From Acinetobacter lwoffii (GTDB taxonomy: Bacteria; Pseudomonadota; Gammaproteobacteria; Pseudomonadales; Moraxellaceae), in contig NZ_JAMXXN010000017.1 of assembly GCF_024129435.1 (NCBI RefSeq), positions 1-55,802 of the forward strand: a DNA stretch of 55,802 nt. Reading direction: 5' to 3'. The notes under the pieces were generated by a model, which was not told the origin of the DNA, ran no database searches, and saw only the letters and a program-made list of their open reading frames with translations. Of this stretch, positions 25,816-36,789 are shown one piece after another (position 1 is the stretch's first letter; the number at the start of each line of letters is the position of its first letter). The position numbers and the translations under genes are program-made.

Positions 25816-28800
25816 ATGAACTTTAACCTGTCGGAATGGGCCTTAAAAAATAAAGGTCTGGTGCTGTATTTTATGATCCTGCTGGGTCTGATCGGCATCG
25901 TCTCTTATTCCCAACTGTCACAAAGTGAAGATCCGCCTTTTACTTTTAAAGTCATGGTGATCCAGACCTATTGGCCGGGTGCCAGTGCCAAAGAAGTATC
26001 CCTACAGGTCACTGACCGGATTGAAAAGGAACTGATGACCACGGGACAGTATGACCGCATCATGGCCTATTCACGTCCGGGTGAATCCATGGTGACTTTT
26101 GTTGCCAAGGATTCCCTGGCTTCGAAAGATGTCGCTGATGTCTGGTATAACGTGCGCAAGAAGGTGGGCGATATCCGGCATGAATTGCCACAAGGGGTAC
26201 AAGGTCCGTTCTTTAATGATGAATTCGGCGATACCTTTGGCAATATTTATGTGCTCAAGGGTAAAGATTTTGACTATGCGACCCTCAAGGAATACGCCGA
26301 CCGCTTACAGCTGCAACTGCAACGGGTCAAAGATGTTGCCAAAGTTGAGCTGATTGGCCTGCAAGACCAGAAAATCTGGATTGAGATTTCCAATACCAAG
26401 GCCATCCAGCTGGGCGTTCCAGTCATGGCGATTCAGCAAGCCCTGCAGCAGCAAAATGCCACCACCCAGTCCGGTTTTTTTGAAACCGGTTCAGACCGGA
26501 TTCAGGTGCGGGTCAGTGGTGCATTAAATAGTGTTGAAGAATTAAGACAGATGCCGCTGCTGGTCAATGGCAAAACCATTCAGTTGGGAGATGTCGCGGA
26601 AGTCTATCGAGGCTTTAGTGATCCGGCACAGCCCCGGATGCGCTTTATGGGCGAAAATGGCATTGGCATTGCTGTATCGATGCGTAAGGGTGGGGACATC
26701 ATTGCCTTGGGTAAAAATCTGGAACAGGAATTCGCCCGCCTCCAAAAAGCCCTGCCACTTGGCATGGAGCTGCAAAAAGTCTCCGATCAGCCGGTGGCAG
26801 TCAAACGCAGTATTAACGAATTTATGAAAGTGCTGGCAGAAGCGGTGATTATCGTATTGCTGGTCAGTTTTTTCTCGCTCGGTTTCCGGACTGGTCTGGT
26901 GGTGGCATTTTCCATTCCGCTAGTGCTGGCCATGACCTTTGCCGGTATGCAGCTGTTTGATGTCGGACTGCATAAAATTTCCTTGGGGGCCCTGATTCTG
27001 GCCCTCGGTCTTTTGGTCGATGATGCCATTATCGCGATTGAAATGATGGCGATTAAAATGGAGCAGGGTTATAGCCGTTTACAGGCGGCCGGGCATGCCT
27101 GGCGCACCACGGCTTTTCCGATGCTGACCGGAACCCTGATTACCGCTGCCGGTTTTCTGCCGATCGCCACTGCAGCCTCGAGTACCGGGGAATATACCCG
27201 TTCGATTTTCCAGGTGGTGACCATCGCATTGCTGGTGTCCTGGCTGGCCGCAGTACTGTTTGTGCCATATTTAGGCGATAAACTTCTACCGGATTTCAAC
27301 AAAGATTTAATTCAAAAAGCGCCGTGGTACCAGCGTCTCTGGGCACGTCTGCGCAAACAGCCAGAACCTCAGCCGATTGTGCATCACGCCGGTAAACATT
27401 ATGACCCCTATCAAACCCGGTTTTATCGGGGTTTTCGCCGTTGGGTCGATGCCTGTGTGACCTATCGTAAAACTGTCATTGCTGCCACGGTCGGAATTTT
27501 TATCCTGTCTATTTTAATGTTTAAGCTGGTGCCGCAGCAGTTTTTCCCGCCCTCGAACCGGGCTGAAATTCTGGTGGATCTCAAACTTGAAGAAGGTGCA
27601 TCACTGAAGGCCACTGAAGCTGCAGTAAAAAAAGTCGAAGCCTTTTTATCAAAACAAGAGGGCATTGATAACTATGTGGCTTATGTTGGGATGGGATCGC
27701 CGCGTTTCTATTTACCGCTCGATCAGCAGCTGCCGCAAACCAGCTTTGCCCAGTTTGTGGTATTGGCTTCCTCGCTGGAAGACCGCAATGAAATCCGCAA
27801 ATCCTTAAGTGACCAGATTCGAAAGTTATTGCCAGAAGTGCGTACCAGGGTGTCCTTGCTGGAAAATGGCCCACCTGTGGGCTATCCACTACAATTCCGG
27901 GTGTCGGGTGAAGACTTAGGATTAGTCCGTGAATGGGCGCAGAAAGTTGCAGCCACCGTGGGAGAAAATCCGAATACCACCAATGTACATCTGGACTGGG
28001 GCGAGCCGAGCAAAGTCATCAAATTGCAGATTGATCAGGATCGTGCCCGTCAGTTGGGGGTGAGCAGCAGTGAACTGGCCAATGTACTCAACAGCTCGAT
28101 TTTGGGGGCCGGCATTGATCAGTATCGGGAAAAACGTGAACTGATTGAAATCCGTTTACGTGGTGCTCAGGCTGAACGGGTGGAGGTAGCATCTTTAGCC
28201 AGTCTGGCTGTGCCGACCGCAACCGGTACATCAGTACCTTTGGCGCAGCTGGCCAAAATTGAATACAGCTTTGAAGAAGGTCTGATCTGGCATCGGAATC
28301 GTTTACCGACCATTACCGTGCGTGCCGACATTCGTAGCAAGTTACAGCCAGCTACTGTGGTCAATGAACTCAAAGAGCCACTGGAAAAAATCCGGGCAGA
28401 GCTGCCGAATGGCTATCTGCTGCAAGTGGGCGGTACGGTTGAAGAATCTGCTCGCGGGCAGAACTCGGTTAATGCCGGCATGCCTTTATTCCTCGCAGTC
28501 GTCATGACTTTATTGATGATTCAGCTCAAGAGCATCTCAAGGGCCTTTATTGTGTTCCTGACTGCACCTTTGGGCATTATCGGAGTGGTGTTATTCCTGT
28601 TAATTTTCAATAAACCTTTCGGTTTTGTTGCGATGCTCGGAACGATTGCATTATCGGGAATGATTATGCGCAATTCGCTCATTCTGATTGACCAGATCGA
28701 GCAGGATATTCAGGCCGGAGAGTCGCAGTGGGATGCCATCATCAATGCCACGGTACGCCGTTGTCGTCCGATCGTATTGACCGCACTGGCTGCGGTGCTG

Positions 28801-28953
28801 GCGATGATTCCTTTGTCCCGTAGTATTTTTTTCGGGCCGATGGCAGTGGCGATTATGGGCGGTTTGATTGTAGCAACACTATTAACCCTGTTTTTTCTGC
28901 CTGCCCTATATGCACAGTGGTTTAAAGTGAAAAAAAGTTTAAATTCTGTTTAA
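25816..28953 (+). CDS. RND efflux transporter permease, HAE-1-like
   Basis: A 1045-residue inner-membrane proton-driven pump with 12 membrane helices and two large periplasmic loops. The proton-relay aspartates are present in helix 4 (LGLLVDDAIIAIEMM). The start (SEWALKNKGLVLYFM, SQSEDPPFTFKVMVI) resembles the TriC/MexK/VexK group more than AcrB, where the usual N-terminal FFIDRPIFA-like segment is absent. It forms a two-gene unit with the adaptor, probably repressed by the divergent TetR protein. Substrates cannot be read from the sequence; antibiotics, biocides or fatty acids are all seen in this group. Confidence 0.93.
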   Translation: MNFNLSEWALKNKGLVLYFMILLGLIGIVSYSQLSQSEDPPFTFKVMVIQTYWPGASAKEVSLQVTDRIEKELMTTGQYDRIMAYSRPGESMVTFVAKDSLASKDVADVWYNVRKKVGDIRHELPQGVQGPFFNDEFGDTFGNIYVLKGKDFDYATLKEYADRLQLQLQRVKDVAKVELIGLQDQKIWIEISNTKAIQLGVPVMAIQQALQQQNATTQSGFFETGSDRIQVRVSGALNSVEELRQMPLLVNGKTIQLGDVAEVYRGFSDPAQPRMRFMGENGIGIAVSMRKGGDIIALGKNLEQEFARLQKALPLGMELQKVSDQPVAVKRSINEFMKVLAEAVIIVLLVSFFSLGFRTGLVVAFSIPLVLAMTFAGMQLFDVGLHKISLGALILALGLLVDDAIIAIEMMAIKMEQGYSRLQAAGHAWRTTAFPMLTGTLITAAGFLPIATAASSTGEYTRSIFQVVTIALLVSWLAAVLFVPYLGDKLLPDFNKDLIQKAPWYQRLWARLRKQPEPQPIVHHAGKHYDPYQTRFYRGFRRWVDACVTYRKTVIAATVGIFILSILMFKLVPQQFFPPSNRAEILVDLKLEEGASLKATEAAVKKVEAFLSKQEGIDNYVAYVGMGSPRFYLPLDQQLPQTSFAQFVVLASSLEDRNEIRKSLSDQIRKLLPEVRTRVSLLENGPPVGYPLQFRVSGEDLGLVREWAQKVAATVGENPNTTNVHLDWGEPSKVIKLQIDQDRARQLGVSSSELANVLNSSILGAGIDQYREKRELIEIRLRGAQAERVEVASLASLAVPTATGTSVPLAQLAKIEYSFEEGLIWHRNRLPTITVRADIRSKLQPATVVNELKEPLEKIRAELPNGYLLQVGGTVEESARGQNSVNAGMPLFLAVVMTLLMIQLKSISRAFIVFLTAPLGIIGVVLFLLIFNKPFGFVAMLGTIALSGMIMRNSLILIDQIEQDIQAGESQWDAIINATVRRCRPIVLTALAAVLAMIPLSRSIFFGPMAVAIMGGLIVATLLTLFFLPALYAQWFKVKKSLNSV

Positions 28954-28966
28954 ATTTGTCATAATT

Positions 28967-29015
28967 TCAGGTGCGAAATTTGGAAATTTTCAATATAGTA
29001 GCACCTGAGATTTTT
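28967..29015 (+). terminator. terminator of the RND efflux operon
   Basis: TCAGGTGC (28967-28974) pairs with GCACCTGA (29001-29008). The 26-base loop can form an inner GAAATT/AATTTTC stem, and T residues follow. Confidence 0.6.
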
Positions 29016-29084
29016 ATAATTTAAAAAAATAAGTAATTGCTGCATTGGCCGAGCTGCCAATACGGTAACGAGGTTGAACCAAAC

Positions 29085-29462
29085 ATGACTCAAGATACAT
29101 TAACCAAGATGCGACGTTCCGTAGCGATGGCTTATGTCTTCATGTTTTTGGCCTTATTTACCCTGTTTAGTGGACTATTGGCCTACTGGTTCGCACGTAA
29201 AGTCACCCAGGTTGATTATGCCGAGGTCTGGTTACAAGCGCAGGCACTGTGGATCATGCGTAATATCGTGATTTATACCATTTTGGCGATCTTCGCTGCG
29301 CTGTGGTTTATTCCCCTGTTTTTCTTTGCCTGGGACAGCCAGCTCTGGGTTAAAGCCTGTGTAGTGACCGGGGTAATTTTCAGCTTTATTGCCTTTATTT
29401 TCCTGATCAATGCCTGGTTTAAAGGCATCCATAAATTCTCTCAAAACAAAGCTGTGTTCTAA
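29085..29462 (+). CDS. hypothetical three-helix membrane protein upstream of dnaJ
   Basis: A 125-residue inner-membrane protein with three clear hydrophobic stretches: VFMFLALFTLFSGLLAYWF (about 17-35), NIVIYTILAIFAALWFIPLF (about 62-81) and VTGVIFSFIAFIFLINAWF (about 94-112). The frame opens at 29037, but the ATG at 29085 gives a clean N-terminus (MTQDTLTKMRRS). I do not recognise the family with confidence; the layout is like small DUF4870-type membrane proteins. dnaJ follows 104 bp downstream on the same strand. Confidence 0.7.
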   Translation: MTQDTLTKMRRSVAMAYVFMFLALFTLFSGLLAYWFARKVTQVDYAEVWLQAQALWIMRNIVIYTILAIFAALWFIPLFFFAWDSQLWVKACVVTGVIFSFIAFIFLINAWFKGIHKFSQNKAVF

Positions 29463-29566
29463 AGCGTATAATTTTTTTCATATTTCCCCTTGTAAAACTC
29501 GGTTTGACCCCAATTTCAGACCTCAGTTGAATATTAAACAAAATTCCGTGAGGAGCATCGCCAGAC

Positions 29567-30685
29567 ATGGCTAAACGTGATTATTATGAGGTTTTGGGCG
29601 TCGCTAAAACCGCTAGTGATGATGAAATCAAAAAAGCCTACCGTAAGTTGGCGATGAAATATCATCCAGACCGTAACCCGGACAATGCTGAAGCTGAAGA
29701 GAAATTCAAAGAAGCAGCAGAGGCCTATGAAGTGCTCTCTGATGGTGAAAAGCGCAGCATGTACGACCGTATGGGCCATCAGGCCTTTGAAGGTGGTATG
29801 GGCGGCGGTGGCGGCTTCGGCGGTGGTTTCAGCGCAGAAGACATTTTCAGCCAGTTCGGTGATATTTTCGGTGGTGCTTTTGGTGGCGGCGGTGGTCGTG
29901 GCCAGCAACGCGCACGCCGTGGTTCTGACTTACGCTATGTGATGGAACTGACCCTGGAAGAAGCGGTCAAAGGCGTCAAGAAAACCATTACCTTTACTGC
30001 ACCGGCACCGTGTGATGCCTGTGATGGTAAGGGTTCAAAAAATCCAAACGATGTAGAAACCTGCCGTACCTGTCATGGTGCTGGTCAAGTGCGCATGCAG
30101 CAAGGTTTCTTCTCGGTACAGCAAACCTGTAGCACCTGTCGTGGTCAGGGCAAAATCATCAAGAACCCATGTAATAAATGTCATGGTTCAGGTGTGTCGG
30201 ATCGTCAGCAAACTCTGGAAGTCACTATTCCTGCGGGTGTGGATAATGGCGACCGCGTTCGCTTGACCGGTAAGGGTGAAGCAATCCGTGATGGTCAGTC
30301 AGGTGACTTGTACGTAGAAGTGGTGGTGCGTGAGCATGAAATCTTCCAGCGTGATGGCGCTGACCTGTATATGGATGTGCCGGTATCAATTGCTGATGCA
30401 GCCTTAGGTAAGGAAGTTCAGATTCCTACGCTAGATGGCCGTGTTAGTCTGAAAATTCCTGAAGGTACGCAAACAGGTAAACTGTTCCGTTTACGTGGTA
30501 AGGGTGTTAAACCGGTACGTACCAGCATGCAAGGTGACTTGCTGTGCCGTATTGTGGTAGAAACTCCAGTCAACTTAAGTGCACGTCAACGTGAACTGTT
30601 AAAAGAACTGCAAGAAACCATGGATGGTGAAGATAGCAAATCATCACCAAAGAAAAAATCATTCTTTGATCGTTTGTTTGATTAA
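29567..30685 (+). CDS. dnaJ: chaperone protein DnaJ
   Basis: A 372-residue type I Hsp40 co-chaperone that delivers substrates to DnaK and stimulates its ATPase. The J domain (1-70) carries HPD in YHPDRNP. A glycine/phenylalanine-rich linker follows. The zinc domain has all four CXXCXGXG repeats ([32 protein letters not shown]). The C-terminal substrate-binding part is complete. GTGAGGAGC lies before the ATG. dnaK and grpE are not in this window. Confidence 0.97.
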   Translation: MAKRDYYEVLGVAKTASDDEIKKAYRKLAMKYHPDRNPDNAEAEEKFKEAAEAYEVLSDGEKRSMYDRMGHQAFEGGMGGGGGFGGGFSAEDIFSQFGDIFGGAFGGGGGRGQQRARRGSDLRYVMELTLEEAVKGVKKTITFTAPAPCDACDGKGSKNPNDVETCRTCHGAGQVRMQQGFFSVQQTCSTCRGQGKIIKNPCNKCHGSGVSDRQQTLEVTIPAGVDNGDRVRLTGKGEAIRDGQSGDLYVEVVVREHEIFQRDGADLYMDVPVSIADAALGKEVQIPTLDGRVSLKIPEGTQTGKLFRLRGKGVKPVRTSMQGDLLCRIVVETPVNLSARQRELLKELQETMDGEDSKSSPKKKSFFDRLFD

Positions 30686-30699
30686 TTGAGTGAAAGTAA

Positions 30700-30726
30700 A
30701 AAAGGACGCTGAGGCGTCCTTTTTTA
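30700..30726 (+). terminator. dnaJ terminator
   Basis: AAAAGGACGC (30700-30709), loop TGAG, GCGTCCTTTT (30714-30723) with further T residues. Confidence 0.9.
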
Positions 30727-30794
30727 TTATGTAGATAAGATACTCTAGATTAGAAGATGCTATTTATTGTTTGATAAGTCTCGCTTAAACATAA

Positions 30795-30820
30795 AAACCG
30801 CCTAAAAAGCGGTTTCTGTT
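30795..30820. terminator. second hairpin terminator after dnaJ
   Basis: AAACCGC (30795-30801) pairs with GCGGTTT (30809-30815), followed by CTGTTTTT. Either strand could use it; no gene on the minus strand clearly needs it. Confidence 0.5.
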
Positions 30821-31087
30821 TTTATATTTGACTATCTAAATAGAAAGTATGAGTCCAAATTTGGAGGGTGATAGATATTTTGTAAGTGAGAAAAAAGCAT
30901 CATTCCCGAAATTAAAAAGGCCAATATTGTTATTACAGAGCTATATAATCGCATTCATTACTTATCAAATTTACCAGTACAGCAGATTACTCTTATTTTG
31001 TTATCATGACAATGAAAGCTTAATCTTATTGAAATAATTATAAATTTTACTTTTTAATAAATAAAATAAATATATATATAAGAAAAC

Positions 31088-31115
31088 TTGATTAATTAAA
31101 TTTTTCGTGTATAGT
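31088..31115 (+). promoter_or_regulatory. candidate promoter with long leader for the cold-shock gene
   Basis: TTGATT (31088-31093), 16-base spacer, TATAGT (31110-31115). A start near 31122 would give a 5' leader of about 160 bases before the cold-shock ATG, the length known for E. coli cspA, whose leader senses temperature. The leader is AT-rich and holds no ORF. Confidence 0.45.
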
Positions 31116-31284
31116 TAACTTAACTAGAAAAAAGTCTTGTTTCGGTAAATCTTCTTTAAGTATCGTAGTTTTAGTCATAATCCTTCGTTTTTTTTCAGAT
31201 TTTAAGTCTCATTCTTTATTATTTCAAAGTTATAATCAGTCTATAAAATGACTAAAAAATTATTAAAAATTATTAGGATATATT

Positions 31285-31500
31285 ATGTCAAACTCAAATG
31301 TTGTTAAAGGTACTGTAAAGTGGTTCAACGAAACTAAAGGTTTTGGTTTTATTCAACAAGAATCAGGTCCAGATGTTTTTGCTCATTTCAGTGAAATTGC
31401 GAGTTCAGGTTTTAAAACCTTGCTTGAAGGCCAGCTGGTTGAATTCAGTGTAGCTCAAGGTCAAAAAGGACCGAATGCTGTAAATATTGTTGCTATCTAA
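31285..31500 (+). CDS. cold-shock protein, CspA family
   Basis: A 71-residue single cold-shock domain that binds single-stranded RNA and DNA and melts RNA structure. RNP1 is seen as KGFGFIQ (about residues 19-25) and RNP2 as VFAHFS (about 33-38); [15 protein letters not shown] is the family signature. It has a long leader upstream and a strong terminator downstream, so it is its own unit. AGGATAT before the ATG is the ribosome site. Confidence 0.95.
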   Translation: MSNSNVVKGTVKWFNETKGFGFIQQESGPDVFAHFSEIASSGFKTLLEGQLVEFSVAQGQKGPNAVNIVAI

Positions 31501-31515
31501 GCAAGAATAAACAGT

Positions 31516-31544
31516 AAAAAAAGCACTTAATAAGTGCTTTTTTT
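31516..31544 (+). terminator. cold-shock gene terminator
   Basis: AAGCACTT (31521-31528), loop AAT, AAGTGCTT (31532-31539), A run before and T run after. Confidence 0.9.
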
Positions 31545-31610
31545 ATCGTTCAAATTTAATTTTAAGTTATTTTCCAAATTGGAAAAATCTTTAGAAAAAC
31601 AGGATTCAAG

Positions 31611-31838
31611 TTGTTAAAAATAAATGATTTAATTGCAAAATCTAAAAATGGTACTGAAATTATTGTTTCGTTAATTCCTCTCAATAAAATGCAAAATACA
31701 CGTCAGGGTTTAAAAAGAATTGAAGTGGGTAAAAGAGTTCTTCTTTCATCTGGAGTTGAGGTAGATTTAAACTTAGATGGTCGTACATTCTATACTTCTA
31801 TAAATCAATTATTTAAGCTAAATCATAAAGTTATTTAA
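31611..31838 (+). CDS. hypothetical small protein with TTG start
   Basis: A 75-residue protein that I do not recognise. It begins with TTG; AGGA (31601-31604) is placed well for that start, and the next in-frame ATG would remove a third of the protein. It is basic, and the segments TEIIVSLIPL and RVLLSSGVEVDLNLDGRTFYTS suggest a small beta-rich fold. It lies in the AT-rich stretch between the cold-shock gene and dapB, and another small gene follows 69 bp later. Confidence 0.5.
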   Translation: MLKINDLIAKSKNGTEIIVSLIPLNKMQNTRQGLKRIEVGKRVLLSSGVEVDLNLDGRTFYTSINQLFKLNHKVI

Positions 31839-31907
31839 AGATAAAATTCAGAAACATCAATTTTTAGTGGATATTTTGCCACTTTAACTATTATTAAAGG
31901 TATAGAT

Positions 31908-32105
31908 ATGCTTAAACAAAGTATTAGTGTAAAGGATCAGTTTGGGGCTCAACACGCTATTCAAGCAACAGTCGATCATCATTTTTCTAAAACACAATCT
32001 CATTCCAATATAAAACATATCACTGTAGATGGTGAAGATATTCGTCCCAGTTTTGAAATGTGCTTTCAAAGTACCTTAAGTGGAAAAATTTTCAAAATTG
32101 TATAG
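31908..32105 (+). CDS. hypothetical small protein
   Basis: A 65-residue protein without a known relative that I can name. AAAGG lies about 8 bases before the ATG. It holds no membrane helix or signal peptide; it is rich in His, Ser and Gln (DHHFSKTQSHSNIKH). A hairpin that may be its terminator follows at 32182-32221. Confidence 0.45.
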   Translation: MLKQSISVKDQFGAQHAIQATVDHHFSKTQSHSNIKHITVDGEDIRPSFEMCFQSTLSGKIFKIV

Positions 32106-32181
32106 ACCAGGCAAATTTTGCTTTAGGTATTATTATTTTTAATAAGTTACCTAATAGCTAGATAATTCATTTGCTCACTCT

Positions 32182-32221
32182 AAGGACTGATTTTTGTATA
32201 AGGCAAAATTGAGTCCTTTTA
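32182..32221 (+). terminator. possible terminator after the small genes
   Basis: AAGGACT (32182-32188) pairs with AGTCCTT (32212-32218), loop 23 bases, then T residues. The long loop makes it a weaker candidate. Confidence 0.45.
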
Positions 32222-33528
<1,307 letters not shown>

Positions 33529-33584
33529 AACCGAGTCAAAATCATTTATAAAAAAATCTAAAACTAAAATAAGACGAATAAAAA

Positions 33585-34229
33585 ATGCAAAAAATGATTT
33601 TCCTGCTCTGTGCAGTGGCGCTTGGTGCCATTGCGCAGGCCAAGCCTGTCGGGACGCCTAAACTCAGTATTCATAAAAACAATATCAAGGTCTGGACCTA
33701 CCAGAATGAACAAAACCCGGTTTTTCTCTATAAAGCTGAAACGACCTATACTGCACCGCTTGAAAATGCCGTGTCCCTCATTTTGAATGTTGAGCATGCC
33801 GTGCAATGGGTTCCCTATATGGGTAGCATCAAGGTCCTGTCCCGCGATGATAAAAAAGGTGACTTTACCCTGTATATGGTGCTGGATTTTCCATTTCCCT
33901 TAAAAGACCGTGACCTGATTGTGCAGGGCAAGATGATCAAGGAAGCCAATGGCCAGATCACCATCAAGAATAAAGCCATCCAAAGTGGCTATCCTTTAAA
34001 CCCGGATTATGTGCGTTTAACCGATTATCAGGGCGACTGGACTTTTCAGAAACTGGCTAATAATAAGGTTAAGGTCTCTACCTATGGTTATGCCAATCCG
34101 GAGGGTTCCATTCCTTTGACCTTCGTAAATATGTTTGTGCAACAGCAGCCCTATCAGATCCTGCAGAAAATGAAGACCGAGCTAGCCAAGCCTGCCAGTA
34201 TTGCGGTCTTACCTGAAGCTCTGCAATAA
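33585..34229 (+). CDS. START-domain-containing exported protein
   Basis: A 214-residue protein with a Sec signal peptide (about residues 1-19, ending AIAQA). The mature part reads as one START/SRPBCC lipid-binding fold: strands from FLYKAETTYTAPLENAV, the helix with HAVQWVPYMGSIKVL, then DFPFPLKDRDLIV and a long C-terminal helix. Bacterial members probably bind a hydrophobic ligand in the periplasm; the ligand is not known. It begins 56 bp after dapB on the same strand and may be co-transcribed. Confidence 0.8.
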   Translation: MQKMIFLLCAVALGAIAQAKPVGTPKLSIHKNNIKVWTYQNEQNPVFLYKAETTYTAPLENAVSLILNVEHAVQWVPYMGSIKVLSRDDKKGDFTLYMVLDFPFPLKDRDLIVQGKMIKEANGQITIKNKAIQSGYPLNPDYVRLTDYQGDWTFQKLANNKVKVSTYGYANPEGSIPLTFVNMFVQQQPYQILQKMKTELAKPASIAVLPEALQ

Positions 34230-34255
34230 AAAAGACCCAATCGCTGGGTCTTTTT
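34228..34255. terminator. bidirectional terminator between START and alcohol dehydrogenase genes
   Basis: AAAGACCCA (34231-34239), loop ATCGC, TGGGTCTTT (34245-34253), with A and T runs on both sides between converging genes. Confidence 0.88.
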
Positions 34256-34277
34256 AACACGTGAAAACAGACTGAAT

Positions 34278-35306
34278 TTAAGCTGTAAAATCTGCTTTAA
34301 GTACAATCCGGTAACGGGCTTTGCCAGAATGCAGATGTTCAATCGCTTGGTTCAGCTGTGACATCGGGAAGACTTCGATTTGTGGCGCAATATTTTTACG
34401 TGCAGCAAATTGGAGTAACTGACGTAAAGCCGCCGGCGAACCTGTCGGTGAACCGGTAACTGACTTGGCTCCACCAATCAGCATGCCTGCCGGAATCTGC
34501 ATCGGCTCCAATGGCAAACCTAACATATGCACAGTACCGTTTGGTGCCAGAGTTGCCAGATAAGCCTGCCAGTTCAAGGTGACATTGACGGTACTCAACA
34601 GTAAATCAAACTTGCCACGCTGAGCCTTTAATGCAGCGACATCACGACTGTTCACTACATGGTCAGCGCCCATGGCTTTCAGCTCATCGGTTTTATCCAG
34701 ATTTGAAGTGAAAGCGGTAATCTCGCAGCCCCAAGCTTTGAGCAATTTAATCGCGATATGACCCAAACCGCCAATCCCGATTACGCCAACATGATGAATA
34801 GCCTGAATCTGATGTTTTAGGATCGGATCGAATACGGTAATTCCGCCACAGAGCAGGGGACCCGCACTTTCAGGATCAAGATCTTCAGGTAGGGGAATGA
34901 CCCATTGCCATCCGGCACGCACTTTGTCGGCAAAACCACCGGCATGTCCGACAATGGTAGCCACCTGACTGCCAGTACACAGCACCTGCTGGCCTGAAAT
35001 ACAAGGATCGCAATATTGGCAACTTTCTGCCGTCCAGCCGATACCCACCCGTTGACCAACTTTCAGGCCTTTGGCTTCTGCACCCAGATGGGTAATAGTA
35101 CCGATAATCTCGTGTCCAGCCACCACCGGATAGACCGATGAACCCCAGTCATTATTGATCACTGAAATATCGGAATGACAGAGGCCGCAGTATTCCACTT
35201 TAACTTCGACCTGATGCGGTTGTAGTTCTCCGGCATCAAATTGATAGGGTTGCAGTTCAGCACCTGCGGACATGGCGGCATAAGCTTGAATAATACTATT
35301 CGACAT
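34278..35306 (-). CDS. zinc-dependent NAD(P)-alcohol dehydrogenase (YahK/CAD-like)
   Basis: A 342-residue medium-chain dehydrogenase/reductase that interconverts alcohols and aldehydes. Catalytic zinc ligands are seen in CGLCHSDI and GHEIIG; structural zinc cysteines are in [15 protein letters not shown]. The cofactor-binding loop is [13 protein letters not shown]. The overall pattern fits the cinnamyl-alcohol dehydrogenase / YahK branch that prefers NADPH and broad aldehydes. Its ATG lies 4 bases after the tag stop codon, so the two form an operon, although their functions are not clearly linked. Confidence 0.9.
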   Translation of the reverse strand: MSNSIIQAYAAMSAGAELQPYQFDAGELQPHQVEVKVEYCGLCHSDISVINNDWGSSVYPVVAGHEIIGTITHLGAEAKGLKVGQRVGIGWTAESCQYCDPCISGQQVLCTGSQVATIVGHAGGFADKVRAGWQWVIPLPEDLDPESAGPLLCGGITVFDPILKHQIQAIHHVGVIGIGGLGHIAIKLLKAWGCEITAFTSNLDKTDELKAMGADHVVNSRDVAALKAQRGKFDLLLSTVNVTLNWQAYLATLAPNGTVHMLGLPLEPMQIPAGMLIGGAKSVTGSPTGSPAALRQLLQFAARKNIAPQIEVFPMSQLNQAIEHLHSGKARYRIVLKADFTA

Positions 35307-35310
35307 GATT

Positions 35311-35892
35311 TCAGCTCTTATTTAAATGGGAGGATATTGTTTTAAAGTTACAATGATTTTCATGGTCATCGACCATACCGACGGCCTGCATAAACGCATA
35401 GCAAATGGTGGGCCCGACAAATTTAAAACCAGCCTGTTTGAGTGCTTTAGACATCTTCTGGCTTTCAACTGTTTGGGCGGGCGCTTGACGATAATCCGCA
35501 ACATCATTATTCAGCCGCGGTTGCTGGGCAAAAGACCAGAGCCATTCCACCGGATTGATGCCTTGCTGTTTTAGCTTCAGCCATGCTTGGGCATTTTTCC
35601 GAATGGCATTGAGCTTGCCGCGATGTCGTATCAGGCTAGCATCTTCAAGTTTCAGTTGGAGTTGTTCATCTGTAAGTGAGGCAATAGATTCAATGGAATA
35701 TTGAAAAAAATGTTCACGATAAGCTTCACGTTTTCTGAGCACGGTAATCCAGGCCAGACCGGCCTGCTGTCCTTCCAGACACAGCATTTCAAACAGGCGA
35801 TTTTCATCCAGCAGGACCTGTCCCCATTCTTGGTCATGGTAGGCGATATACAGCGGATCATCGGAGCACCAGCCACAGCGTTGCACAGTCAT
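35311..35892 (-). CDS. tag: DNA-3-methyladenine glycosylase I
   Basis: A 193-residue base-excision repair enzyme that removes 3-methyladenine. It begins [20 protein letters not shown] as in E. coli Tag, with zinc ligands Cys6 and His19 at this end and His177 and Cys181 (DDHENHC) at the other. The catalytic/recognition Glu40 is seen in [11 protein letters not shown]. It is the first gene of a two-gene unit with the alcohol dehydrogenase. Confidence 0.95.
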   Translation of the reverse strand: MTVQRCGWCSDDPLYIAYHDQEWGQVLLDENRLFEMLCLEGQQAGLAWITVLRKREAYREHFFQYSIESIASLTDEQLQLKLEDASLIRHRGKLNAIRKNAQAWLKLKQQGINPVEWLWSFAQQPRLNNDVADYRQAPAQTVESQKMSKALKQAGFKFVGPTICYAFMQAVGMVDDHENHCNFKTISSHLNKS

Positions 35893-35916
35893 GTGATGCT
35901 CCTTATTTTTATGGTT

Positions 35917-36162
35917 TTATAATTTAAACACAGTCCATTGATCTTGCTGGTTATCCCAGTAAGACAATTCAGCCTGATCCAGATCGCTAAATTGAATCCA
36001 CATATCTTTACCGGCCTTGTCACCATAACCGGTACTGATTAGAAGTGCATCCTCGGTAATTTCCATCACCCAGCCTTGGTAAGTTTGACCGTTCAATTCA
36101 ATTTTTTGTTGATTGCCTGATTCAGCAAATTCCACCAGACGATTGATCAACGCTTCTGACAT
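35917..36162 (-). CDS. hypothetical small cytoplasmic protein
   Basis: An 81-residue acidic protein of unknown function. One N-terminal helix (SEALINRLVEFAESG) is followed by what look like five short strands (QKIELNGQTYQGWVMEI, DALLISTG, DMWIQFSDLD), an SH3-like or LSm-like layout. There is no signal peptide. It sits 15 bp after the M23 lipoprotein gene and 24 bp before tag on the same strand, so it is probably part of that run. Confidence 0.65.
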   Translation of the reverse strand: MSEALINRLVEFAESGNQQKIELNGQTYQGWVMEITEDALLISTGYGDKAGKDMWIQFSDLDQAELSYWDNQQDQWTVFKL

Positions 36163-36177
36163 GTAAATATCCTAAAA

Positions 36178-36729
36178 TTAACGTAAATAGGGATAAGGGT
36201 TGACCACACCGCGGCCCTTGCCCTGTAAATAGATTCCATAATGCAGATGGGGAGCAGTATGCCGGGCATTGCCGCTATTGCCGACATAACCGATCAGCTG
36301 GCCTTTTTTAATATAGTCGCCTACTTTTAAGCCATGTTTATGGCCATCCAGATGCGCATAATAATGCCAGGAGCCGCCTGGACCCAGAATCCAGACTACT
36401 TTACCACCCAAATTGTTATTACGTAAATCTGCAATCAGGCCCTCAGTCGCGCTAAAAACTTTGGTTCCACGTGGAGCCATGATATCAATACCTTCATGCA
36501 GGCGTCCGCGACTGCGCGAAGCGCCCCAGGTATCTGTTAATTCACGTGCCTGTACGCGTGCAACCGGGATTGGCAATGAATTAGGCATCTGCAGGCTGTT
36601 GAGCTTCTTCACCAGGATAGGATTCAGTTGTACAGCGGGGGATTTTTTCGGTGTACTGGTACAGGCTGCCAGCAGCACAGCTATTAAAGCAATCCATGTC
36701 AAAGCAAGGTATTGGCGCACTTTATTCAT
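36178..36729 (-). CDS. M23-family peptidase lipoprotein (LytM domain)
   Basis: A 183-residue lipoprotein: hydrophobic signal, then lipobox LLAAC with Cys23. The LytM/M23 domain (about residues 68-183) keeps its zinc site, with His78 and Asp82 in HEGID, His161 and His163 in HLHYG, and His126 in YAHLD. It is thus a likely active zinc endopeptidase that cuts peptidoglycan cross-links, or regulates an amidase, in the periplasm. No coiled coil as in EnvC or NlpD is present. Confidence 0.88.
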   Translation of the reverse strand: MNKVRQYLALTWIALIAVLLAACTSTPKKSPAVQLNPILVKKLNSLQMPNSLPIPVARVQARELTDTWGASRSRGRLHEGIDIMAPRGTKVFSATEGLIADLRNNNLGGKVVWILGPGGSWHYYAHLDGHKHGLKVGDYIKKGQLIGYVGNSGNARHTAPHLHYGIYLQGKGRGVVNPYPYLR

Positions 36730-36789
36730 CCTTAAATATTGGCAATGCTCATATTGAGCTGATCGATATTTTGCTTTATTCAGACTATG

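Noticed and set aside
30849..31037. 62-codon frame between dnaJ and the cold-shock gene
   Set aside because: AT-rich with low-complexity composition, weak start, no known relative.
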